From positions 558,001 through 622,000 of the forward strand of contig JACGCK010000010.1 of the NCBI GenBank assembly GCA_014925825.1: a stretch of DNA of 64,000 bases, written 5' to 3'. Positions 45,401-55,669 of this stretch are shown here, piece by piece. Source of the DNA: Pholiota molesta. Its lineage: Eukaryota > Basidiomycota > Agaricomycetes > Agaricales > Strophariaceae. Position 1 is the first letter of the stretch. Each line of letters opens with the position of its first letter. A program made the translations under genes and the position numbers. Below the pieces are notes generated by a model. That model did not search any database, was not told the DNA's origin, and saw only the letters and a list, made by a program, of their open reading frames with translations.

Positions 45401-45665
45401 CAGGAAGTGCACGCGCCGACGCCTCGTCCTGCGACGATACGGATGATGTTTGCCATTGCTGCTGCGGAGGACCTGGAATTGCGCTCTGTCGACGTTTCAG
45501 CTGCTTTCACCAATGGAGACCTTGAGGAATACATCTACATGAGACAGCCTGAAGGATTCCATGAAGGCGCTCCCAACAAGGTCTGCAGACTCCGGAAATC
45601 GCTCTATGGTCTCAAGCAGTCAGCTAGACAGTGGAACATCAAGCTGCACACTGCCCTCACTCACA
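42491..45665 (+). pseudogene. Copia gag-pol polyprotein, truncated in reverse transcriptase
   Basis: Single frame of ~1058 copia residues. Gag starts MASSSLPTFAKLNASNYPTW. The zinc knuckle is CX2CX4HX4C (CTFCGVKWHIKQNC). Protease: WLADTGTTSHMTPH. Integrase: HRRCAHHSHATIRKL and CEACLAGKM (zinc finger), then HSDLHGP, QDDKGGEY and NGVAERAN (D, D, E). A long Pro/Glu linker follows. Reverse transcriptase: IGSSWVFHIK, YKARIAAQGC, DVSAAFTNGDL and KSLYGLKQSAR. It is cut after LHTALTHR, before the YVDD box, by the DNA element; the last ~19 residues of the open frame come from that element. No stop before the break, so this copy is fairly young. Start chosen at ATG 42491, shared by copy B. Confidence 0.93.
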
Positions 45666-47432
45666 GAGGTCTTTACACTCCAGCACCCCTAAGCAGTGGC
45701 AGAGCAGTGGCTGAGCAGTGGTGACCACTAGTTGAAAATGAAATTCTACCATATAATGCCTATCCAAAAGCTTAATTGAAGAATTAGGACCACTGCTCAC
45801 CACTGCTCAACCACTGGTAACCAGTGGTATAAATTACCAGTGGTCACCACTGGTGAACCACTAATCTTCAGTAATCTTTAGTGATCTTCAGTGGTCTTCA
45901 GTGGTCAATCACTAGTCATCAGTGGTTATCAGTACTCTTTAGTGGTCAACCACTAGTCAACCACTGATCTTCACCACTGATCCTCAGTAGTCTTTAGTGG
46001 TTGTCAGTGCTCTTTAGTGGTCACCACTGGTTATCAGTGGTTGTCAATGCTCTTTAGTGGTCACCACTGATCTTCAGAGGTCTTCAGTGGTTGCTAGTGG
46101 TCTTTAGTGGTTACCACTAGTCAACCCATGATATGCTCTGAGTTTGGGCAGGAGGCAAGACAGTGACTTGGAATAGAGTGGTTATCTGTGCTGGTTGGCT
46201 TAAGTTAAGCAAATCCTCTACCCAGGGATGGGAAGTCAGTCAGAAAGTAGTGTCCTGAGTAGCTAGTGGGCTATGGCAGGACAAGGTAGTCCCTCTATTT
46301 TTGGCCTAAGAGTTTTATATCTACTATTGGTGCACTAGGGCCTAATAAGTTGTATTTATTTCAACTTCTTCATTCAGGTGTGAGAATTCAACACAAAAGC
46401 TGGTGAGCAGCTCAATAGCTGAATGACTAGATTCAACTCAATTCTCAAGTGCATAGTGTCCAAGCACTTTAAGTGCTTCTTGTATTCAATACTATTCTAC
46501 TAGGCAGAACATGTTCGCATTAAAATTGAAAAGAAATCCAAAACCATAATATCCCATAGCAATCTAGAAGAAACAGATCTGATAGTAGTATAGAAAGTGA
46601 TAGTAATGAGACAAACAGTTCTAAAGAAAATGAAGAAAGTAAGAAGAAAGATAAGGAGGAGGAGAAGGGGGAGAGTGAATCTAGTAGTGACTGAAATATT
46701 TCTATTGTTGAATTCTACTTCTTTTGAGTGTTTAAAAGTCTAATATAGACTAATATTAAGAAGTCAGTAGTGGAACTAGTGGTGCTTGGTAATAACTAGT
46801 GATTAATCATTGGCAACCACTGAAGAGCAGTAAAGACTAGTGGTTAACTAGTGGTTGACTACTAAAGACCACTAGCTGACCACTATTGACCAATAGTTGA
46901 CCACTGAAGACCATTAGTGACCACTGGCAATCACAGAAGACCCCCAAAGATCAGTGGTCAACCACTGCTAACTACTGACCACTGACAACCACTGGTGGCT
47001 AGTGGTTGACCACTGAAGACCACTAAAGATCAGTGGTTGACCAATGGTTGACCACTAACAACTACTGACAACCACTGACAACCACTGACAACTAGTGGTG
47101 ACCACTGAAGATTAGTGGTTGACCAGTAGTTGAGCAGTGGTGACCACTGATAACCACTGAAGACCACTGAAGATCAGTAGTTCACCAGTGGTAACCAGTG
47201 GTAAGCAGTAGTGACCACTGAAGAGCAGTAGTTGGCCAGTGGTGAACAGTGGTGACCACTGACAACCACTGAAGACCACTGAAGATCAGTGGTTCACCAG
47301 TGGTGACCACTGAAAATCAGTGGTTCACCAGTGGTGACCACTGAAAATCAGTGGTTCAGCAGTGGTGAGCACTGGTAAGCAGTGCTCACCACTGGCGAGC
47401 ACTGCTAAGGGGTACTGGAGGGTAAAGTACTG
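45666..47432. mobile_element. CAGTGG-iteron DNA element, copy 1 (hybrid, no target duplication)
   Basis: 1,767 bp with ends GAGGTCTTTACACTCCAGC and, in reverse, CAGTACTTTACCCTCCAGT. Both subterminal zones (45693-46125, 46780-47400) are filled with dozens of ACCACTG/CAGTGGT units in both orientations. The middle contains a coding remnant: at about 46570-46693 a frame reads RSDSSIESDSNETNSSKENE and ends GESESSSD, like the acidic tail of a transposase. Left flank is copia A (CTCACTCACA), right flank is inverted copia B (GAGTTGGGG); they share no duplication. Copy 2 (50045-51780) is almost the same sequence in the opposite orientation. Confidence 0.88.
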
Positions 47433-48542
47433 GAGTTGGGGAACATGCAGTACACGAGTAAGCTCTACAGGATGCGCTTCCTGACCCTTTATGACCGGAT
47501 GAATCACTACACTCCCCATGCCAGCTGAGTAGATGATGGTATGGTCTGCGAGCTTGATTGGGACGATGTGGGGCGTGTAATTGCGCATCCAGGCGCGATG
47601 CGGCGTCATATGACTAGTGGCGCCTGTGTCTGCGAGCCAATGGAAGTCAGCGTCGCTATGGAGAGTGGTAGGATCGAAAGTTGACAGTGCACTTGCATTT
47701 CCAGCGAACTCTGGCGTTGTTTGCTCTGCTTGCCTCGCTTTGTGCCCCTTGGGTTTGGAGCGGTTGAGACGGACCTCTTCGCGTGCATCTTCCTTGAACT
47801 TGAGGTACTTCTTGCAATTCTGTTTGATGTGCCATTTAACGCCGCAGAACGTGCATTCGGGCGTGGAGGAGGCTGTAGAGGACGAGGACGATGCAGCAAG
47901 GGCAGAGGAGACGTTGGGAGTGACAGAGGCGCAATGGCGACGTTGGGACTCCTCTGTAACGAAGGCCTGATGGATGGTAGACTTCTCCAGCTTGTCCAAG
48001 AGCAGGAGAGACGAAGCGAACGCGCTGAACTCGTCTGGAAGCGCCCTGATGAGTGTCATGCTGGCCAGCTCATCATCTAGATTGGAGAGGGTAAAGTCCT
48101 TAGGCCGAAGGTCCTGAATGCGGTTGATAGCTGTGTCCACCCTGTTCATAAGAGACTGCAGAGTCTCCTCTTCCTGCTTCCTGATCGAAAAAAGGTCGTC
48201 ATAGGCATTGAAGCGTGCACCAGGACGTTTCTGGAGGTGTACAGCAGCCAGGGCAGCCCACATCTTCACTGGATCGTCCGAAATCGTCGCAAAGTGGATC
48301 TTCTGGTTCTCATCCACAGCCAGATAGATGTAGCCAGCTGCCTTGTCCGATTTGAGGTACCAGGCATCGAGTGCAGTCTCTTCTCCGTCCTTGGGAGGCG
48401 ACGAGACTGTGGGGGCCTTGGATTGACTGGAAACGATGCGCCAAACGCCCTGGGAGCGTAGCCAAGCCTGCATTTCACCACACCAAGTTGGGTAGTTGGA
48501 GGCATTGAGTTTGGCAAAGGTGGGCAGAGAGGAAGAAGCCAT
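47433..48542 (-). pseudogene. Copia copy B, gag to protease, inverted
   Basis: Minus-strand frame from ATG at 48542 (MASSSLPTFAK) through gag, the zinc knuckle and protease (WLADTGATSHMTPH) to LTRVLHVPQL, where it meets the DNA element. Nearly identical to 42491-43600 of copy A. Everything downstream (integrase, reverse transcriptase, RNase H) is gone. The frame itself is open. Confidence 0.92.
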
Positions 48543-48746
48543 GATAGAGCGAGATGGAAACGAGATGATGCGGCGGCGGTGAGAGAGGATGCGTGGGGTG
48601 TGCGATGAATGTTCTGACGCGATGACGTGGCAGTAGGAGCAACGGTGCGTCGAGTACGAGCGAAATGAGCGAGAGTGTGGAAATGGAAAGTTGAGACTGT
48701 TGCTGGAAAACGAGTTTAAAGCGCTGTGTGCGCGGGGCCCATAACC

Positions 48747-49008
48747 TGTGAAAGGTGGCGAGTTCGGGACGGTACGAGACACCTGCTGGGTGAGTTTCGC
48801 CGTCTCAGTGTATCAGACCGAGCGGCTATGAGAGCCTGGAGTCCGAAGTGAGTAACTGAGTGTATTGAGGGAGAACAGAGCTAGCTACTTGCCTGGAGTC
48901 CGAAGTGAGTAACTAAGGACTCCAGACATCGTTCTACAGCTATATACATGTGTGTCATGTGATCACATGTGACCACATCAGCTGAGACTGAAACAGGCAA
49001 CTCTAACA
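48747..49008 (-). repeat. 5' LTR of copia copy B
   Basis: 262 bp, from ACAATCTCAACGG-side end CAACTCTAACA at 49008 to TGTGAAAGGTGG at 48747 in plus reading. The primer site follows at 48735-48746. The host sequence resumes at 49009 with copia pol; the left target copy has been lost with the deletion, so no duplication can be shown. Confidence 0.88.
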
Positions 49009-49831
49009 AATCGCGCACCATCGCACTCCACCAACGCCAATTCATCCTGGACATCCTAGAGTGCTACAACATGACCAACTTCAGTCCTGTTTCGACTCCC
49101 ATGATTCCTGGCTGCGTTCTAATGAAGGAAATGGGCGCATCCTCTCCAGATGACATCGAATTCATGTGCACTGTTCCCTACCTCAGCTGCATCGGTTCCC
49201 TCCAGTATCTTGCCTCTATGACATTGCTCAAGTCGTCGCCTACCTAGCGCGTTTCAACAGCAATCCAGGTCCGAAACACTGGGCAGCAGTCAAACACTTA
49301 TTGCACTATCTCAAGGGAACGCTGGAGCACAAGCTGCACTACTCAGGCAAGCTGGGTCCGGACATGTTCACCACCTACTGCGACGTGTCTCATGGCGATT
49401 GCAAAGACACCGGATGCTCTACAGGTGGTTATGTGACTCTCATGGCTGGTGGTGCGATTGGCTGGAGCAGCAAACTGCAGGGAATCATCGCTCTTTCCAC
49501 TACTGAAGCAGAGTTCATTGCAGCTGTCGAAGCAGGCAAGGAGATCCCTTGGATGCGCAACATTCTGTGCGAATTTGGCTACACCATTCACCAGCCTTCC
49601 ACTCTCCACATTGACAACCAATCCGCTATCAGTGTCTCCAAGAATCCTGAGCACCATGGACGCATGAAGCACCTCGATCTGCGCTTCTACTGGCTTCGAG
49701 ATGCTGTTAATGACAAGATCATCCATCCTTCCTATATCCCTACTGCTGAGCAAGTTGCAGACATTCTCACCAAGGCTCTACCAGCTACCAAAGTCCAATT
49801 CTGCAGAGAGCAGATGGGCATTTATCCTTAG
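49009..49831 (+). pseudogene. Copia copy A, end of pol (RNase H)
   Basis: Reads SRTIALHQRQFILDILECYN, then PYLSCIGSLQYLASMT. A short deletion/frameshift follows near 49222 (RSDI lost), then AQVVAYLARFNSNPGPKHW, the RNase H motifs TTYCDVSHGDCKDTG, STTEAEFIAAVEAGKEI, IDNQSAISVSKNPEHH and ADILTKALP, and stop TAG 49829-49831. Same region as 37695-38445. The frameshift makes this half non-functional even without the upstream break. Confidence 0.9.
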
Positions 49832-49879
49832 AGTATCTTTCTTTCTTTCTTTCTCTTTCTTTCTGAGACTGTTCAGATC

Positions 49880-49888
49880 ATGGGGGGA
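49880..49888 (+). promoter_or_regulatory. Polypurine tract of copia copy A
   Basis: ATGGGGGGA immediately before the 3' LTR start TGTTAGAGTTGCC at 49889. Confidence 0.8.
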
Positions 49889-51895
49889 TGTTAGAGTTGC
49901 CTGTTTCAGTCTCAGCTGATGTGGTCACATGTTATCACATGACACACATGTATGTAGCTGTAGAACGACGTCTGGAGTCCTTAGTTACTCACTTCAGACT
50001 CCAGGCAAGTAGCTAGTCCTGTTCCTCCTTAATACACCTCAGTTCAGTACTTTACCCTCCAGTACCCCTTAGCAGTGCTCGCCAGTGGTGAGCACTGCTT
50101 ACCAGTGCTCACCACTGCTGAACCACTGATTTTCAGTGGTCACCACTGGTGAACCACTGATCTTCAGTGGTCTTCAGTGGTTGTCAGTGGTCACCACTGT
50201 TCACCACTGGCCAACTACTGCTCTTCAGTGGTCACTACTGCTTACCACTGGTTACCACTGGTGAACTACTGATCTTCAGTGGTCTTCAGTGGTTATCAGT
50301 GGTCACCACTGCTCAACTACTGGTCAACCACTAATCTTCAGTGGTCACCACTAGTTGTCAGTGGTTGTCAGTGGTTGTCAGTAGTTGTTAGTGGTCAACC
50401 ATTGGTCAACCACTGATCTTTAGTGGTCTTCAGTGGTCAACCACTAGCCACCAGTGGTTGTCAGTGGTCAGTAGTTAGCAGTGGTTGACCACTGATCTTT
50501 GGGGGTCTTCTGTGATTGCCAGTGGTCACTAATGGTCTTCAGTGGTCAACTATTGGTCAATAGTGGTCAGCTAGTGGTCTTTAGTAGTCAACCACTAGTT
50601 AACCACTAGTCTTTACTGCTCTTCAGTGGTTGCCAATGATTAATCACTAGTTATTACCAAGCACCACTAGTTCCACTACTGACTTCTTAATATTAGTCTA
50701 TATTAGACTTTTAAACACTCAAAAGAAGTAGAATTCAACAATAGAAATATTTCAGTCACTACTAGATTCACTCTCCCCCTTCTCCTCCTCCTTATCTTTC
50801 TTCTTACTTTCTTCATTTTCTTTAGAACTGTTTGTCTCATTACTATCACTTTCTATACTACTATCAGATCTGTTTCTTCTAGATTGCTATGGGATATTAT
50901 GGTTTTGGATTTCTTTTCAATTTTAATGCGAACATGTTCTGCCTAGTAGAATAGTATTGAATACAAGAAGCACTTAAAGTGCTTGGACACTATGCACTTG
51001 AGAATTGAGTTGAATCTAGTCATTCAGCTATTGAGCTGCTCACCAGCTTTTGTGTTGAATTCTCACACCTGAATGAAGAAGTTGAAATAAATACAACTTA
51101 TTAGGCCCTAGTGCACCAATAGTAGATATAAAACTCTTAGGCCAAAAATAGAGGGACTACCTTGTCCTGCCATAGCCCACTAGCTACTCAGGACACTACT
51201 TTCTGACTGACTTCCCATCCCTGGGTAGAGGATTTGCTTAACTTAAGCCAACCAGCACAGATAACCACTCTATTCCAAGTCACTGTCTTGCCTCCTGCCC
51301 AAACTCAGAGCATATCATGGGTTGACTAGTGGTAACCACTAAAGACCACTAGCAACCACTGAAGACCTCTGAAGATCAGTGGTGACCACTAAAGAGCATT
51401 GACAACCACTGATAACCAGTGGTGACCACTAAAGAGCACTGACAACCACTAAAGACTACTGAGGATCAGTGGTGAAGATCAGTGGTTGACTAGTGGTTGA
51501 CCACTAAAGAGTACTGATAACCACTGATGACTAGTGATTGACCACTGAAGACCACTGAAGATCACTAAAGATTACTGAAGATTAGTGGTTCACCAGTGGT
51601 GACCACTGGTAATTTATACCACTGGTTACCAGTGGTTGAGCAGTGGTGAGCAGTGGTCCTAATTCTTCAATTAAGCTTTTGGATAGGCATTATATGGTAG
51701 AATTTCATTTTCAACTAGTGGTCACCACTGCTCAGCCACTGCTCTGCCACTGCTTAGGGGTGCTGGAGTGTAAAGACCTCCCTCAGTTACTCACTTCGGA
51801 CTCCAGGCATTCATTGCCGCTCTGTCTGATACACTGAGACGGCGAAACTCACCCAGCAGGTGTCTCGTACCGTCCCAAACTCGCCACCTTTCACA
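49889..51895 (+). repeat. 3' LTR of copia copy A, split by an iteron element
   Basis: LTR sequence 49889-50044 and 51781-51895; the two parts join at the duplication CCTCAGTT to a ~263-bp LTR ending ACCTTTCACA. The next base pairs belong to another LTR fragment (51896-52045), so there is no duplication matching the one before the 5' LTR. Confidence 0.85.
50045..51780. mobile_element. CAGTGG-iteron DNA element, copy 2 (complete, 8-bp duplication)
   Basis: 1,736 bp inserted in the 3' LTR with perfect 8-bp duplication CCTCAGTT (50037-50044, 51781-51788). Ends CAGTACTTTACCCTCCAGT and, in reverse, GAGGTCTTTACACTCCAGC; an 8-bp duplication with a CAG-type end suggests hAT. It is oriented opposite to copy 1 and carries the same iteron arrays and the same short coding remnant (now on minus, about 50755-50880). 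No transposase of its own. Confidence 0.92.
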
Positions 51896-52045
51896 ATGAC
51901 ACACATGTATGTAGCTGTAGAACAACCTCTGGAGTTCTTAGTTACTCACTTCCGACTCCAGGCAAGTAGATAGCTCTGTTCCTCCTCAATACACTTGAGT
52001 TACTCACTTCGGACTCTAGGCTCTCATAGCCGCTCTGTCTGATAC
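51896..52045 (+). repeat. Copia LTR fragment (continues at 55606-55669)
   Basis: Starts within an LTR at ATGACACACATG and runs to GTCTGATAC, where the DNA element 52046-55598 is inserted; the remainder, to ACCTTTCACA, is 55606-55669. It follows the 3' LTR of copy A head to tail, so it is from another copy. Confidence 0.85.
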
Positions 52046-52479
52046 TGGGCCCCAGCAACTCCTGCCAAATTTAAACTCCGCCACCTCGAGACGAAATGGC
52101 CACAATCTCTATGAGCTTCCACAGCACACTAAAGGCCAATATTAGTATCTAGATAGCATATGTAAAGTACTTCAAAAAGGATGTTCAGAACAGATTTTTT
52201 TAAAATTCCCTGATTCACTCAAAATGGCCTATCCGAGGGCAATATCTCAAGAATGAGGCAAGAATTCAGATATCTGTCCCAAAGAAAATGATTAGACATA
52301 TTTCTTAACTATAATATTGCTTTTTATTTGGTAGAAAACGGCCCAGAGGAAGCTGCGCAACTTGGTGAGTGTTTTGAGGTGGTAGGTAGGGTGCAACAGG
52401 GTCGCAAAAGCCATCAAACCTCATTAAAATATGTGGTAATGCTCATCCTATGTGTTATTACTGCCTATACTTCGCTTTT

Positions 52480-55369
52480 ATGCCTCCTAGAAGGAGGGCG
52501 CTTCAGCGTATTCAATCTGAGGCCAACTTACATTTACAAAATGCACAAAAAAACACGAAAATCGGGCCATCTCAGGCTTTGGACACGGAAAACACAGCTC
52601 CCGGTACAGAAGCCAAGGCATATCTCACACCGTCGCAGTTTACTATCAAGAAGCTTTAGCAAGAAACTCGAGAGAAGACAGAGAAGCTTACCCTTCTGGC
52701 CAAGAAGCTTTGTAATAGAGTAAAAGAAGCCAAACGAGCTAAAGATAGGTGCAAGATTATCCAGCGAGACCTCCGAAAATTAAGACATGCATCAGAAATG
52801 CAGAAGACGAGGTTACCAAAGCAGAAGGCCCGAGCTGTTGAGAAGGTGATCACCCAAAGACAAGAAGTATACATCAAGAAGAATGGCATCATTTCCGACG
52901 AAGGACGCCAAATGATTCACGATCTTTGAATTGAAGGTCATGTCCCAGACACTAAAATCAATCTCGTCATAAAAGCTGTTGGGAGTTGGCTAGACATAGA
53001 TGTTTGCGACGAGGTTTCAGAGAGGACAGTGGGAAGAATTGTTGAAGAAGGCGGAATTGCAGCAAAGGTCCAGATGGTGCATGAAATCAAGCAAGAACAG
53101 GGTACGTGGCCATGCCAAAGTGTTTAATTAACGACGCGACATGACACGATTTAACGTGTCATGACGCGTCACAATGCGTCGTGTCATGACGCGTCACAAT
53201 GCGTCATTGACATATACTGATCTCTTTCTTGAAAGCTTTCACAGTTAGCAGTGACGGAACTACCATCCGACATCTAAATTATGAAGCAAAGCATATTACC
53301 TTGAATGCGCCTTCATACGAGGAACGTGCTGGGATCAAGAAGGCACCCAAAACATGCTTTGTTGGGGTTACCTCAGGTGTAAACCACAAGAGTGAGACCC
53401 AGTTGAAGGGATGGAAGGACCTCAGCAATGAATTTTATGCGACATACAACAATATCTTCAAAGCCAATGGAAGACACGCAGATCCTATAACATTCGCAAC
53501 CTATATGCTGGGGAATGGATCTGATGATTCTGAGGACCAGAAGAAACTTAACTGCTTACTTCTTGAATGGAAATCACTTTGCGATTGGCTTCTCCGGGGG
53601 AAGGAGACAATGCAGACAATGGGTCTTGGAGACTTGATTCGCACTCTGTGGGAAGAAAGTATTCAGAAAGTGGCTGATGCTGGCGGCCTCGAGGCCTGGA
53701 ACATACTTTCTGATGTGGAGAAAGACAATCGCGATCGTGCTGCATACGATAAGCTTTGTGAAAGGCTTGGTGAAGAGGCGTGGTTGCAGGTTCCAGAAGA
53801 TGTGCGTCTGGAGGCAACCCTTTTCATATGGGCCGGCTGCGCAATGCACAAGGAAATAAATGCTATGAAGGGTGGTGCTCAGCGGATGCAAGAATACTGG
53901 GCCAAAAACGAACTTACTCCGCCACTCAAACTTTTCAATCGCGACAATGCAGTGGCAGCAGCTGCTGGGCCATCTTCTGTTCATGATCGAGCAGTCCAAG
54001 TTTCTACTGGTGGGGCTGTGAAAGTGGCATCGCTGCTGGGATGTTATTCAATCACAAAGACGACAAAAAAGGTTTGCAAGACACATACCGAATATACTTC
54101 GAGTGACATCTAGGATATGCAGTCGATTTCCCAAACACCAGTAGTACCCGATTTCAATTGCATCTCCAGGGCTCGGCGGAGTTGTTGGTACATCTTCTGC
54201 TATATCTGGATCTGTTACTCGAGGTCAAAGACAACAAGGAGAAGGGAAATTTCAACCACCTCGAATATAATGTTTACAAGGCACTCCAGGACACCCCCAC
54301 TCTTACGGAAATGGCGGCGCTAACACTCTATCTCCTTGCGATCAGCTATCCTTACATGCGCGTTGTACGCGGAAGTGGTGAAAGAATGATGAATGCTATA
54401 GACCTGGGGCCATTTCATGAGTTGGTCAAGCTTCACTGCCAGAAAATCATTGATAACCCAGACTTACTTCTTGGATCGGACGCGAACTTTACCTCGGGTG
54501 CGCTAGATGGAAAACCATGGGAGTGCCCCGAGGCATTCTACACAGTCCAGAGGATGGTGAGTACCCTTCCGCACCTGCGAGGTTGTCTTGTTAGTTTTTG
54601 TGAAGGCGCACTCAAAACCTGGGGTTGCTTCACCACCGAGTTCTCTCACGGCGGTGCAATTGACAGATTGACAGATGATCAGAAGAAGAAGATCTTCATC
54701 TGCACAACAAACGATCAGAACAAAGGGGCTTTGGGAAGTTTATGGAAAGCGTTCTGGCAGTCGAGCACACTCTCTCTTTGTCGACATAACACTGGAAAGA
54801 TGTACCAAAAAAACGGGACATCTGGGTACATGAACAATGTCATGACAGAAGATCAGTGATGCCATTTGAGAAAGGAAGCACGAGATTACCAAAAACTTCA
54901 TCCAGAAATCCATTGTCGAAGGGAACAGGCAGCTTACAACGCGGGAAAAGTGGTCGAAAAGCATACCAAGGTTGCTGTACATCAAGGAAGGGTTGCACAG
55001 ACCAAGCAATTGCTCGATGATCTTCAGTTGGAACTCGATGTCGAAGGTCTGGAGAAGGGCTTAAAAGCGAATGGGGAGAAGATTACTGTCTCTGAAATGA
55101 AGGCTCAGCTCAATTGGCATCGACACAGCGACACTAAAAAACTGATTCCCATCAAGACTTGCATCAATGGGATGAAGAAGGACGACGTACTGGTTCAGCT
55201 TATAGTGGCTGTCAAATGTTATCAACAAACACCATCCACTTTACCCATGCAGCCTAATGTTCAGGATGCCGACTCCGAACTGCTTTCGAAGGATATATAC
55301 TGGGAAGAGGCAGAGGACATAGAGGATGCTGCAATGATGGAGGATGTGCTACTTGAAGATCACCCTTGA
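52480..55369 (+). pseudogene. Putative transposase of unknown family, decayed
   Basis: From ATG 52480 a coiled-coil N-terminus (Lys/Glu/Arg-rich, KKLCNRVKEAKRAKDRCK). A helical domain follows (INLVIKAVGSWLDIDVCDEV, ERTVGRIVEEGG), then an intron 53101-53235. The main domain starts SSDGTTIRHLNYEAKHI and includes GVNHKSETQLKGWKDL, HADPITFATYMLG, RLEATLFIWAGCAMHKEINA, LFNRDNAVAA, then (54158-54859) LDLLLEVKDNKEKGNFNHLE, DLGPFHELVKLHC and TNDQNKGALG. A second coiled coil and LNWHRH end it. I know this as a frequent unnamed protein in mushroom genomes and recall Glu for Lys in NDxNEGALG, so a catalytic residue may be lost. Stops at 52657 (TAG), 52927, 54104 and 54857 (TGA) and a frameshift near 54040 kill it. 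Confidence 0.6.
53137..53215. repeat. Palindromic short repeat inside the intron
   Basis: Several copies of TGTCATGACGCGTCA and ACAATGCGTC in tandem within the first long intron of the unknown transposase gene. TGACGCGTCA is self-complementary. It may be a small insertion, as it is not needed for splicing. Confidence 0.6.
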
Positions 55370-55669
55370 TACACATTTCCCTGACCATAATCCTCTTATA
55401 TTTTTATAGATTACTTACTTTACATACATATACATTTAATCCGATCATAATCTTGCTTATTGCTATAGTGGATGGACTGGAAATTCAAGTTTTCTTGTGG
55501 AGTCGAGCGAGAATGATGGCAGTGAGAGGACGGATTTCCAAATTTGGCAGTGGCCACTTTTGCTATCACACATTTCTCGCCGGCATTGCCGGGGCCCACT
55601 GATACACTGAGACGGCGAAACTCACCCAGCAGGTGTCTCGTACCGTCCCAAACTCGCCACCTTTCACAG

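Larger units (their letters stand above)
42042..51895 (+). mobile_element. Ty1/copia retrotransposon (copy A), rearranged
   Basis: 5' LTR 42042-42285, primer site 42286-42297, gag-pol from 42491, then a break at 45666. The end of pol resumes at 49009-49831, followed by a purine tract and the 3' LTR (49889-51895, split by a guest). Between the two halves lie an iteron-rich DNA element (45666-47432) and the 5' half of an inverted copia copy B (47433-49008). About 100-200 codons around the reverse transcriptase active site are missing from A. The simplest history: B inserted into A, then DNA elements in A and in B recombined and deleted the sequence between them. Confidence 0.8.
52046..55598 (+). 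mobile_element. 3.55-kb DNA transposon of unrecognised superfamily
   Basis: Imperfect inverted ends TGGGCCCCAGCAACTCC and, in reverse, TGGGCCCCGGCAATGCC, with weaker similarity (GCCACT, GGCCAC) for another ~60 bp. A perfect 7-bp duplication CTGATAC (52039-52045, 55599-55605) lies within an LTR; the eighth base differs. One plus-strand gene fills the interior (52480-55369). Confidence 0.88.

Noticed and set aside
45693..47400. CRISPR-like array because of many short repeats
   Set aside because: Units are degenerate, in both orientations, without constant spacers, and lie inside a eukaryotic DNA element with inverted ends.
52046..55598. Possible KDZ (Kyakuja-Dileera-Zisupton) element, with a search for a TET/JBP-like partner gene
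   Set aside because: No Cys-rich CxC-type cluster and no dioxygenase HxD motif seen; the protein text does not match what I know of KDZ.
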